Below, piece after piece: positions 1-9,649 of a DNA stretch of 60,000 nt. The stretch covers positions 43,092,001 to 43,152,000 of the forward strand of contig CM060731.1 in the NCBI GenBank assembly GCA_030704615.1. Reading direction: 5' to 3'. The DNA comes from Takakia lepidozioides. Its lineage: Eukaryota > Streptophyta > Takakiopsida > Takakiales > Takakiaceae. The notes under the pieces are model-generated. The model saw nothing but the letters and a program-made list of their open reading frames with translations. It had not been told where the DNA came from and made no database searches. The position numbers and the translations under genes are program-made. The number at the start of each line of letters is the position of its first letter. Position 1 is the stretch's first letter.

Positions 1-1
1 G

Positions 2-472
2 AACTTTCCTGTGGGACCACTTCTAGTGGAACAACATATTCATCAAGGTGTTGTCCTTCCTGTGGGTAAGTATCCCACTATACGCTATGGGGTGTGCATT
101 CGGCGTTGGGATCCGACTCCTTGACACTTGAGTCGCCAAGAGTCAGCGGAGACTCTTATTGCTGAGGTTCGTGGATTCAGAAACGTGCCTCAACCAGGTT
201 ATGGGAGAATTTACCAGCTACAAACAGAGGGATCTACCAGAGCAGGATTGGTTTACAATGTATACATTGGTTAGTTTCCATCTTGTGATTGTCCCGACTT
301 TGATGAGCTATCTGTCAAGAAGAAAAAACAAACATATCTACCTTGTAAGCACATGTACTTCATGTACAACGTGCATCTAGGATGCGCCGGGGCTTATGAG
401 ATCCACCAACCTTCCCTTAGCCAGTTAGAGGTTAGGGCTATGCTAAAGAAGGACCCTAGTTCAACTTCTTAG
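2..472 (+). pseudogene. C-terminal fragment of MULE transposase with SWIM finger (copy C)
   Basis: One reading frame runs from the window edge to TAG at 470-472. It encodes a segment with PGYGRIY followed by a SWIM zinc finger: FPSCDCPDF (CxC), then LPCKHMYFMY (CxH). The same order occurs at the C-terminus of the two larger transposase copies in this window (59.5-59.8 kb plus strand, 9.65-10.1 kb minus strand), including the tail HQPSLSQLEVRAMLKKD, which matches HQATLGYGEVITLLQRD. Two stops break the frame: TGA at 122-124 and TAG at 272-274, the latter where the best copy has Asn just before FPSC. The rest of the gene would lie outside the window. SWIM fingers are typical of MuDR/FAR1-type transposases. 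The family assignment is secure by comparison with the other copies; the fragment is dead. Confidence 0.8.
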
Positions 473-1190
473 TGACACATGAAATGCACAAAAAAAGAAC
501 CTCTAACTTGTGCCGTTCATTTTCATGCATGTGACATGTAATTATCTTGTTACTACTTTATTCCAAACATGACACATAGCATTTGTTAGTACAGAAGTTC
601 ATATTTTGGTTAAAATGGAACTTGTGTACCTGTCATACAAGTTTTTAAATTATAGAACTGCTTGGCATTACAAATAGACATGCAATGTGGTGGTTCCAAA
701 CATAACACATATGCATTTGTTAGTACAAAGTCCATATTTTGGTTAATATGAAACTGTTTTCCTTGAATACAAGTTTGCAAACTATTACTTTGGCCAGGGA
801 TCTTGTATTTTCTTCAGTTTAAGGTGGTGCATTAGTTGGAGGTAGGGGTCACATGCATCTTTGACCATTGACTACTGATTTTGTTAGCTAAGATTTTTTT
901 TTTTCCCTATATACATATGATGTAACATTTGCATATGCAATAAATACGTCGTATTTTATGTTATATAACTCCACTGCATACAATCTACAATGTGTGCATA
1001 CAAATTTGTCACATGCATATACAATAAGGGATTTTGTGCATGCATGTACGCAACCTATGCATATGGAATAGCAACCCCCCATAGGAACATCGTTATTCGA
1101 ATTGACATCTGCGGCTGATTACCATCCAAAATTCAATGAACAAATTGAATCTGACATGTCAAGGCCGTCATTTCCACCTATCTGTCTTGC
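473..1190. other. AT-rich stretch without recognisable genes
   Basis: No conserved coding signal was seen. It holds two diverged copies of a block reading tagtacaraGTtCATATTTTGGTTAA (near 590-612 and 720-745), each preceded by CAAACATRACACATA-like sequence at about 130 bp spacing, so a short degenerate tandem duplication. Confidence 0.4.
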
Positions 1191-1199
1191 AGGCGAATA

Positions 1200-3020
1200 A
1201 AATATGTGGGTTGAAGCCTATCTCCCAAGCAGCCATCAGCAAATCAGATAACGGATTTTTCCCAATGTCGAGGTTAGAAAAAGTGGTAGCACGTTTGCCA
1301 AATACACAGACTGTGAGATGCTCAAAGACCTAATCAAGAAGTCGGTCAAACGTAGCGATGAGCAGGCCTTGTACAAGAAAGCACTTGATAAGCACCTCAG
1401 GCTTCAGGAGTCTTGTAGGAGACTCTATCACAACTATGATGTCGTCTGAGTTCCTCTGTATCATTCATGACAAGACGGATCATCGAAAACCAGCTATTCC
1501 AAGGTTGCAGACGACTAACAAGATGGTCTCCGGCTTAGGTCATCTTCCAATCTCGCTAACCGGCATGGTCACCCACAACCATGGGGACGGAGCCTACAGA
1601 CAATACTCTCTGGACTTCTGGCCGGGAGACCCGAACTTCACGATTGGCTCTCTAGCAAGATGCCTCCGCCAACTAGAGAAGCCCTCTTGCCGCAAAAGTC
1701 GTAACATCTTTGACCACCCACCTCATAATTCCTTTTTCAAATTTCTCATGAAGGGTAAATCGAGGTGTCTCGACGTCCTGAAACCTTTTCGGCGATAAGG
1801 AGAAGAAAAAGGGAAAAGTCCCACTTCCACGAAGACTCTACCTGCAGTTGGACAACTGCGTGAAGGAAAACAAAAACAGGTGGATGCTGGCTTTTCTGTC
1901 GCTCCTAACTGCAAGAGGAGTGTTTGAAGAGATTCAGATGGGATTTCTCATGGTTGGCCATACCCATGAGGACATCGACGGATTCTTCAGTTATTTATCG
2001 AAGAAGCTGAAGCAAAACAGTACCTACGTTCTCTCCGATCTTATGAGGTTTTTTATGATCTCTCAAGATCTGCAATTTATTCCTCAAATCATTCAAGAGG
2101 TGCCAGATTTCAGGGCGTATGTGGACGGTTGCATTCTAGATGGAAAAGAGGCTTTAGTTGGGCAAACAGAAATGCGTGTATTTCGATTCTATGTAGATGA
2201 AGATGGTAGGCCTGTCATGAAGTTTAAGAAGTTTGCTACTGATTTTGAGTGGCTCCCCAAAAAAGGTGCGGTGAAGATGTGGAAGTCGAATCCCGATGGA
2301 TCTCCAAAGTTGCCTGTAGCAGTACAACCCAGGGCTGTAAAAAAAACACCAATTTGGGGTGTGGGAGATGACTCATCCGATAAATAGTCTTTTATCAAAA
2401 CTGGAATTAAAAAATACAGGGAGTTCTAGAAGAAGGGGATGTTGCTTGACGATCATTATCATCACATCATGATATAGTATGATCAATATTGGGAAGCAAT
2501 CCTTGCAGAACTTGATCTTCCCATTTCTAGAGAATCACGACATTCAATCGCGCTTAAAGAGGGTTTTTGGCCCTCAACCAAGTGGGCTGTCAACCACCAC
2601 AGAGCCGGAATCCATACACCTGTAGAGGATGATCTGTCGGAAGAAGATGAAGTCATGGAGCCGTATTGTGGCCCCCGGTGTGATAGACCGAAGCAGCCTC
2701 TAAATCCATTCTAGGACATTGAGAACGGATTCTTCGTCTTGGTTCAACCAGTAGATACTGTGACGTTTCCAGTTTGGATGGGGATGGCAATATCGGATGT
2801 GGTCCGCGACAGAGGATCCGGGAATTTTAAGAAGGTTCACGTCGAATGGTGGAGACCCAAGAAATGAGGTAGCCCTTCCGATTTGGACAGGTACAGAGAT
2901 TGTTGGTCCAAAGTTTGGGAGTTCAATCCAAATGATCCCCCTCAGTGGATTCACATTAACTCTGTCGTTTGGACAATGCCCGCCAGAAAAACACAACACG
3001 TAATAGCTCTAAGAAAATTA
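1200..3020 (+). pseudogene. DUF7869-like transposon-type protein, copy A, decayed
   Basis: The translation contains the hallmarks of a large family abundant in non-seed plants: HDKTDHRKPAIPR near 1470, SGLGHLPISLTGM near 1535, then LYLQLDNCVKENKNRW (about 1837-1884) and VGHTHEDIDGFFS (about 1951-1990). The LQLDN and GHTHEDID blocks resemble acidic motifs of an RNase H-like fold, but catalysis is inference. From 1848 onward one frame stays open to about 3000 apart from stops: TAG at 2385, 2427, 2475 and 2712 and TGA at 2865. Compared with copy B (6.4-7.5 kb, opposite strand) these replace Q, W, Q, K and G. A TAA at 1249 and at least one frameshift lie upstream. The C-terminal part ends in WEFNPNDPPQWIHINSVVWT, shared with copy B. 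The copy is non-functional. Confidence 0.75.
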
Positions 3021-3830
3021 CCACGGTGGAGGCGGAGAAAGCACGAGCAAATTTGGATGAGGCCAATCAACAGTCAGACAATGAAGACAATGCAACCTCG
3101 GACGGAGAACAAGGTTGACAATGACATATTGTGGAGGTTCACTCCTCGGCATGTTTTCAAGAATAAAACTAATGTTTTACCTCCACTCTCCATTTGTTTC
3201 TCTTCACGTGTTCAAATATTAATCTACCTTCTTTACCAGCCACCAGTTTTTTTCCGGACCTCATCTCTGTAAAGTTTCAGGAATCTCGAGTGATCATCCG
3301 AAGTTCCTAGTTTTCCTGATGTCACTGCTTCCTTCTATTTGCAGTTCCTCTCTCACATTACACCCATTTCTTTTGGTTCTCTGGTTCTCACCAAAGTGTC
3401 TTCTCCTCAACAGATTCGCCCATCTCCTTCATTCTCGGTCCACATGGTCGTATTGTTGGGCTCAATATGATTGGTCTAAAAAATGTCCTGAGTATAGACC
3501 ACGTGACAATTTGTGAAAGTTGTTGCTTCAATGGACAAGCTTTCTCGCAGTTTACTGCTTGTGAATCTTGTGAATCTTCTCCCATTACTCGTCAGTAGCT
3601 TTCTGTAAGTCTGGCTTCAAGTACAGAGTTACATTTCCTTTACTGCCTTTTCGGACTATCTTAAGATTCTTCTCAATTTTCTTCATCACTAATCAGTCCT
3701 GAACCTCGCTTTGCCACCCGTTATTCCGTGTCATCTCAGGTCAATTTATCTTGGGTCTGTTTATTTTATTAGGACCTTCTAAAGACAATACTTCTGGGGC
3801 CTTCAATCCTTACATTGTCCTCACCTTAAA
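3021..3830. other. Non-coding stretch downstream of DUF7869 copy A
   Basis: Pyrimidine-rich sequence with short open frames only. I see no conserved motif, RNA gene or clear repeat here. Confidence 0.35.
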
Positions 3831-4710
3831 CCATATACCCTAATTCGAATGTTTGATGCGCATTCTTCAAGGGTTACAAGGTTGGGCATAATAGAATGGC
3901 CCTTGGGATATTTCATTCAAGTCTAATTTCTCAGGTGACAAATCACTTGTACACTTTCCCAGATTTTTTGGTCCATTCATACCCAGTAGTATGTTTACTA
4001 CACTACTTAACTCCGTACCCTAAAACCTAATTCCAATGTCTGATGCCTATTTAATTTATTGCTTCCAGTTTTGGGTGCGGTCGAAGTGGAGGGGATATTT
4101 CCTGAATTGTTGTACGACCTCCACGTAAAGACTCACATTCCGTAATTGTTTGTCCATTTATAGTTGTCTAAACCCTAAACCCTAAGCCCTTAAACGTAAC
4201 TCCATTGTTTGATGCGCATTCTTCATAGATTAGATACAATCTGTGGTTGGGAAATTTTATTCCCTAAACCCTAAATCATAGGTGACAAGTCATCTGTACC
4301 CTTCCCAATATTTTATTTTCCATTCATATCGAGTACTATGGTTAGTACCCTCGCAAACTACATACCCTAAAACCTAATTTCAATGTTTGATGCTTATTTA
4401 TTTATTACTTCCAATTTTGGGCACGGTCGAAGTGGTGGGGATAATATTTCATGAATTGTTCTACGTATGGGTAAAGACTCAAACTGCAGTTTTCTAAAAC
4501 CCGAAACCCTAAACCAAACTCCATTGTTTGATTCACATTCCTCATAGAAATTTGGATACAATCTGTGGTTGGGATATTTCATTAACAAATTTTCATAGGT
4601 GCCAAGTCATCTGTACACTTTCCCATATTTTCTTTTCCATTCATACCAAGTACTATGTTTCAATGTACCCTAGCAAACTCTATTACTTAAAACCTAATTC
4701 CAGCTTGGTT
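3830..4710. repeat. Diverged tandem array, about 3 units of 320-345 bp, with telomere-like CCCTAAA
   Basis: The landmark AGGTGACAARTCAYYTGTAC recurs near 3932, 4278 and 4595, and the landmark CGGTCGAAGTGG recurs near 4080 and 4425. Each unit also has a (CCA)ATGTTTGATGC box and a TTTCCATTCATA box. Plant telomere-type CCCTAAA repeats, partly tandem, occur between units near 4170-4195, 4262-4275 and 4505-4515. The units have diverged substantially, so the array is old. Confidence 0.7.
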
Positions 4711-5160
4711 CAATGACTTTATAGCTGAATCTACATGACACTCTTCCACAATATGAACCTTTCGGAATGATCCCTAAATATTTTGAAACATAATTCACAT
4801 GTTTCATTGAAATCCAACCTTATTCCATTCAACGTTTTAATCCATCAATTGAAAACTTGCAATACATTGGTTTATGGTACTACTATACTATAAGCATGGT
4901 ATGGATGTTTACTTCTCATTTGTATATTATCTTCTTGAATCATCTGTTTATGTCATACATCTATCAATTTATTAATAACTTCATTCAATCGATCTTATCT
5001 GTATAATTTTCTGATGCAAAGTACGTCATTCGACTTACCATTCGATGTTACATGAATGGGATTGTGCAACTTCACAAGTTAAATGACTCAATATTCCACG
5101 ATATTATTATTATTACCTGAATTAATTTTAATTATGTTATATATTAAGTTTCGTCCGGAT
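4711..5160. other. AT-rich non-coding stretch
   Basis: AT-rich sequence, including an ATTATTATTATT run near 5100-5115. No gene or defined repeat was seen. Confidence 0.35.
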
Positions 5161-5457
5161 TTAAGCCAAAAGTCCGGAATTACTTAAAATAGGGTTCTCT
5201 GTCAGGCTGCCGACCGCACAAAGTATGTTCACATGCCCAGAAGTGCCAGAATAGGCATTGTGGACTCCCTCTCTTGATCCTCTAATTTCAGAAGCTGTGG
5301 TCATGGTTGAGGTGTCTGATTTTATCAATTGTGCCACTGCAGCTGCTGCCTTTAGTTGACCATCTACCCATGCAGGTTTCTTATAGCTACTAATCCACCT
5401 GGAATCAAGGTAATCTGGAGCTTGAAGTCCAGCCTTCTTGGATGAATCTGGACCCAC
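5161..5457 (-). other. Short open frame of uncertain status
   Basis: A 98-codon minus-strand frame contains an Ala-rich stretch (LKAAAAVAQLIKSD) and GVHNAYSGTSGHVNILCAVG. The composition looks protein-like but I recognise no family. No splice partners were found. It sits upstream (plus sense) of the repeat at 5594-5751 that also flanks a PPR pseudogene at 24.3 kb. It could be a captured gene fragment or chance. Confidence 0.2.
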
Positions 5458-5593
5458 ACTCTATCCCTGCTCCTTCAGCTATCCATGCCACTACACAATT
5501 CATGCATACATCCTTGTCTTGCAGTTGATAATGACAGCCTAGATTTGTTCTAGGAAACACCCAACTCAGCTTATTACACTAGTTCTATACTGA

Positions 5594-5751
5594 ATTGCAT
5601 CTACTACTCTCTTGTAATCTAACAAGCGTTCACCTTTTTGCCTCGGTGTCCCACCATTGACTGGGGTCAGAAAAGTATTCATTCCACAGCTTCTCCTCAT
5701 CTCTATTACGTGTTTTTTGATATTTTCCTGTTGTCACAAGGGCAGTATCAT
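5594..5751 (+). repeat. Dispersed repeat shared with 24301-24457
   Basis: About 155 bp, including CACCATTGACTGGGGTCAGA and GTATTCATTC.CACAGCTTCTCCTC, aligns in the same orientation to 24301-24457. At 24.3 kb the segment lies just 3' of a minus-strand PPR pseudogene. The two copies carry small indels and substitutions. Confidence 0.8.
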
Positions 5752-6397
5752 GTCAAAGTCACTCCAAACTACCTTCACTCAACCAGCTAACTTGCAGAAT
5801 TCAACATGGAAATTTAGGGCCGATTCTGATAAGAGGGAAAAACAGGGTGAAATGTGTTGAAGAAGGTGCCTTGATTACCAGTTTAATTAAATATTCCAAC
5901 CACTCTAGTATGCAACCTCAAAGTTAGAGAAACAATTAATTCCGAGTGTCAAGCTTCAAACATTACAAAGATATTTTTGTGGTACTGAGCTTAGGCTAAG
6001 TTAAAGTATATTAGGTAAGAAACAAATATTATGAAAGAATAAGATTTAGAACCTATAAAAATGTCAAAAAAATCCAAACCAATCCAAAAAAATAAAAATG
6101 GAAAAGTGTTTAGGAGGTTATATAAAAACTTTGCAAGTATTACTAAGTAAAAGGTTTTTTTTTAAATCCCAACCACTCTAACAAAATTTATTGAAAGTGG
6201 TCCAAATTTGACTAGAAGAATGAACAACATTACAATTGAGTAGAACAACTATTTTTTATCCATCATTCGAAGTCATTGAGGTTTAAAACATTACAAGAAA
6301 ACAAGAAAGTTGGAGAGTTGTCTGCATTCACACCATTTTAGTTTTCATTATTTTGATGATTTGCTAGTTCCAAATTTGCTCTAGCATTGTCCGCCTC
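5752..6397. other. AT-rich spacer
   Basis: A-rich low-complexity sequence around 6050-6170, otherwise featureless. No coding evidence. Confidence 0.35.
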
Positions 6398-7460
6398 TTA
6401 AGCAGTTATCTTTTTTGTGCTTGCTTTTGTCGTATTTTTTCTCAGTGGCTTTGTCCACACTACATTGTCAACGTGAATCCATTGAGCGGGATCCATTGGG
6501 TTGAACTCCCAATTTTTGAACCAACAATCTTTGTATCTATCCGCATCCGTAGAATTGCCCCCTTTCTTCGGTCTCCACCACTCCACAAGAAGCTTTTTGT
6601 AATTACGATCTTCTCTATCTCGTACAACATCCGATATTGTCATTCCCATCCAAACAGGAAAAGTCTCCATATCATTTGGGCGAACAAGGACAAAAAATCC
6701 CTTCTCAATATCCTTGAATGGATTCAACGGTATTTTCGGACGTTCACATCTCGGCCCACAATACGGTTCCACAATATCTTCATTATCGGACAATGCAGAC
6801 TGTCTATGAACACCGTCTCTCCTGTGGTGCTCGACCCATTTTGTTGGTGGCCAAAATCCTTCGATAAGTTCGTCATTTGGCTCCTCTAACGAAAGGTTAA
6901 GTTCTTCAAGAATATCCGCCCAATATTGATCACATTGTTTCATGATATTTCCATATTGATCATCCAAGAGCTTTTTTTTTTCCCAAAAATCCATGTACTT
7001 TTTAATACCGGACTTGATGCAAGATTGTTTCTCCGATGCTTCCTCACCATCTCCCCAAATAGGTCTCTTACGGAGTAGTTTCGGTTGTCCAACTGGAAGC
7101 ATTGGAGAACCATCGTCTTTTGCTTTCCACATTTTAACATTGCCATTTTTTGGAAGCCAATCCGAATCTGTTGCAGATTTTTTGTATTGCATTAGAGGCT
7201 AGCTATCCGAATCAACAAAAAACCAAAAAATGTGCATTTCCATAGCTCCAATTAAAGCCTCATTCCCCTCCAAAATAAAGTCGTCGACAAAATCCTTAAA
7301 GTCTGGAACTTCTTGAATTATTTGTGGAATGAACTATAGGTCTTGAGATACCATGAAATTTTTCATGAGATCGGAAAGAACATATGTGTTGTTCTCTTTC
7401 AATTTCTTCGAAATGTAACTAAAATAAGCATTGTCGTGCGCATACATATCGCTACACAAC
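6398..7460 (-). pseudogene. DUF7869-like transposon-type protein, copy B, 5'-truncated
   Basis: This minus-strand copy is the inverted homologue of copy A. Its 264-codon C-terminal frame (7192 down to 6398) has DSDWLPKNGNVKMWK, PIWGDGEEASEKQ, YCGPRCERPK, FPVWMGMTISDVVRDRE and WEFNPMDPAQWIHVDNVVWT, all alignable to the frame at 2190-3000. The frame continues upstream through TAG at 7199-7201 and TAG at 7334-7336. There it reads SYISKKLKENNTYVLSDLMK, as in copy A, before homology ends near 7460 at a CACTAG-rich repeat. The N-terminal half with the LQLDN block is missing. The orientation opposite to copy A, with about 3.4 kb between them, suggests two insertions or an inverted duplication. Confidence 0.75.
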
Positions 7461-7469
7461 TACATCGTT

Positions 7470-7620
7470 GTCCAAAACCACACAACACATGCGCACACCA
7501 CACACTAGTATACTACTAGTCCAACCACTAGTTCAACCACTAGGCTACTACTAGTCAGTCACTAGGCTGCCACTATGCTGCCCACTATGGCAGTCACTAG
7601 TCCACACAATCGGCCCCCTA
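7470..7620. repeat. CACTAG-rich short repeat
   Basis: CACTAG or ACTAGT recurs about every 10-20 bp between roughly 7505 and 7600. It marks the truncated edge of DUF7869 copy B. Confidence 0.6.
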
Positions 7621-7689
7621 GCTGGTGCTTAGGTCCCTCTAAGTCCAGGTAGCCACAAGATGTGATAGTGACCATAGCCTGGGGGTTGC

Positions 7690-7885
7690 TATTCCATGAG
7701 CTCATGAGCGGGCATGGCTCACCCATGAGCCCCAAAGTAACACACTTCGAATTTCGGCAGATTTTATTCGGGCCAAAAACTATAAAATAATCGAAAATCG
7801 AAGATTTCCGCGCTCATGCTGGAAGCACTCCGCTCATGAGTACCAGTGTACGCTCATGACTTGGAGCCCAGGCTCATGGACCACC
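7690..7885. repeat. Cluster of GCTCATG / CATGAGC motifs
   Basis: GCTCATG or its complement occurs about seven times, including GAGCTCATGAGC near 7698, CCATGAGCC near 7727, CGCTCATG near 7811, CGCTCATGAG near 7832, CGCTCATGA near 7852 and GGCTCATGG near 7873. The cluster lies just outside the left array of the MuDR-like element and could be its terminal region or an unrelated repeat. Confidence 0.5.
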
Positions 7886-7917
7886 AGGCCAGGTCATAGA
7901 AAAACTGTATTCTGGGC

Positions 7918-8415
7918 AATAACGGCACCGAAATTATCCCAGAGGCAGAGACGCAAGCGGAATTAGGATCCGGGTTTGCAGACTCCGAAAACGCAATGGC
8001 GACCTATAACCGTGGATAGTACTGTTGCAGAAGTGCAGGATGGTTGGGTATAAGGGCGCCGTAATTGGGCACAGGAAAAGAAATAGCCGGCTGAAGGCTC
8101 GGGAGTGAAGCCAACAACGGTGAAAGTAATTGGGCTCCGCCAACCAAATACTCGGCTGCATCCTCCGGAGTGCAGGCGATAACGGCGCCGAAATGGGCCC
8201 CGGAAACCAAATACTCGGCTGAAGCCACCGGAGTGCAGCCGATAACGGCGCTGAAATTGGGTCCGGAAACCAAATACCCGGTTGAAGGCTGGGGATTACA
8301 ACCAATAACGGCGCCGAAATTGACCTGCGGAAACAAAATTCTCGGCTGAAGCTTCCGCACTCCATCCAATAACGGCGCCGAAATTGGGCTCCGGAGAGCA
8401 AATACCCGCCTTACG
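7918..8415. repeat. Left array: about seven units of 62-65 bp with CGGCGCCGAAATT
   Basis: The core AACGGCGCCGAAATTGGG, or a variant, recurs near 8054, 8116, 8181, 8243, 8307 and 8371, with a more distant first unit near 7922. Units also share AACCAAATACYCGGCTGAAG and a CCGGAGTGCA(G) box. The period is close to 63 bp, a multiple of three, so minus-strand frames stay open across the array and would encode a repeated peptide (AVIGCTP...EYLVSG). I treat this as a DNA repeat, possibly subterminal transposase-binding sites, not as a gene. Confidence 0.85.
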
Positions 8416-8506
8416 GTGAGGGAGGCCTTGCTCTCATTTTGCTCTTCACTCTTATCTGTTGTGCCCATCTCCTCCCTGCTTTGAGTTCGTGCTGTGTCGT
8501 GAGGCC

Positions 8507-9058
8507 ATGTCGTGCCCGAATCACATCTATCGACGCCAGACGGGAATCATTTTCCCGAAAGCAGACGACATCATTGTCTTCCTGGATGTTTACATGGACG
8601 ATCCTCGACTTGTCCAGCTGAGAGCAATGGAGTTTTTTCCAGGATTGCACGATTCTCCTGGACCCCGGCTGGGGAGCAGGTGGTTCCTACGCATCATGGA
8701 CCTGGACTTTCCGCATGAGTGGGAGCCGAACAGATCATGCACAGCGTTGCTGTATCGCTGGAGTTGTTGCGAGTGGACGTATGATGAGTGCATAGGTGAA
8801 AACTTTACGTGTGGACGGACTGGCTCGGAAAGTGGGGACATTCTCTTCAGTTATGAGGATGAGGAGGAGGGGAACACAGGGCCCACTGTGAAAATGTCCT
8901 TCTACCAAGGGGGCGCTATCGATAAACACGACATCCTCGTTATTTTCAACCGGGCGACAGAAACCACTGACATTTTGTTCAAATATAGGCACCCGGTCAT
9001 TGAGGAGGTCCTTGAGAGGCCAGTTAGAGTTCCTTCTTCTTGGGCGAGGGGACCATAG
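8507..9058 (+). CDS. Companion protein of MuDR-like element, unknown function
   Basis: An uninterrupted 183-codon frame starts at ATG 8507, beginning MSCPNHIYRRQTG, and ends at TAG 9056-9058. The protein is acidic and rich in Trp and Cys (a cluster LLYRWSCCEWTYDECIGENF). It has an acidic tract SYEDEEEGN and no signal peptide or membrane segment. I do not recognise the family. It lies between the left repeat array and the 3' end of the decayed transposase, transcribed towards it, which is the relative arrangement of mudrB and mudrA in MuDR; no sequence similarity to MURB is claimed. The frame is intact although the neighbouring transposase is broken. This could reflect chance, later decay of the transposase, or a function of its own. 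An upstream extension to 8459 is open but has no better start. Confidence 0.55.
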   Translation: MSCPNHIYRRQTGIIFPKADDIIVFLDVYMDDPRLVQLRAMEFFPGLHDSPGPRLGSRWFLRIMDLDFPHEWEPNRSCTALLYRWSCCEWTYDECIGENFTCGRTGSESGDILFSYEDEEEGNTGPTVKMSFYQGGAIDKHDILVIFNRATETTDILFKYRHPVIEEVLERPVRVPSSWARGP

Positions 9059-9649
9059 GTAGACATGTTTCGACTCGCTGACACTCATGGCACATACATT
9101 TTCATTCAGAAATCAAGCAGCTTCCCTGTGCCATATGGGGAATATACATGCTTGGATAATCTTTTGTTAAGGTTTTTTGCAATTCACTGCCAGTATGCTG
9201 GGACGTGTCCTTTGTCGTATGGATTGCTGTTTGCACAAGGTGCAGTATGCAAATGCTGGAATGTGCAGTAGGACCCTTCCCACTGGGACACAGAACTAGC
9301 AATCTTGTAAAGGCATCACATTTGCAGAACAGTAACAATGTATTTGTAGCAAATTGGAGTCTTCTCATAAAGGTGGACGAAAACGCCAGGATGGGCTGCG
9401 AAATCACTACAAATTGAATGAAGAGACCATAAATACTATGCAGTACACAGACCATAAACGGCGCTGAAATAGGCCTCAATGCCCGTTAATCTCCACACAA
9501 TGTATGCTTTACTCGGATCCATTTGTAGACAACCAAAATACAAAAAGCATGCGCATGCCATTCATGGCCAAAAACCACATTCTCATGTATTGCGGCACCG
9601 AAATTCACTTGTAGCCATGGCGATGCGGCACCACCAAGTGTATAATTTC
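9059..9649. other. Spacer between convergent genes of the MuDR-like element
   Basis: Non-coding interval between the companion ORF stop and the transposase stop. It contains two isolated array-type motifs, AAACGGCGCTGAAATAGG near 9456 and ATTGCGGCACCGAAATTCAC near 9589, which tie the interior to both flanking arrays. Confidence 0.5.

Noticed and set aside
8004-8468. Two 154-155 codon minus-strand frames in the left array as genes
   Set aside because: They arise from a tandem DNA repeat whose unit is close to a multiple of three. There are two such frames, and no start context or domain supports either.
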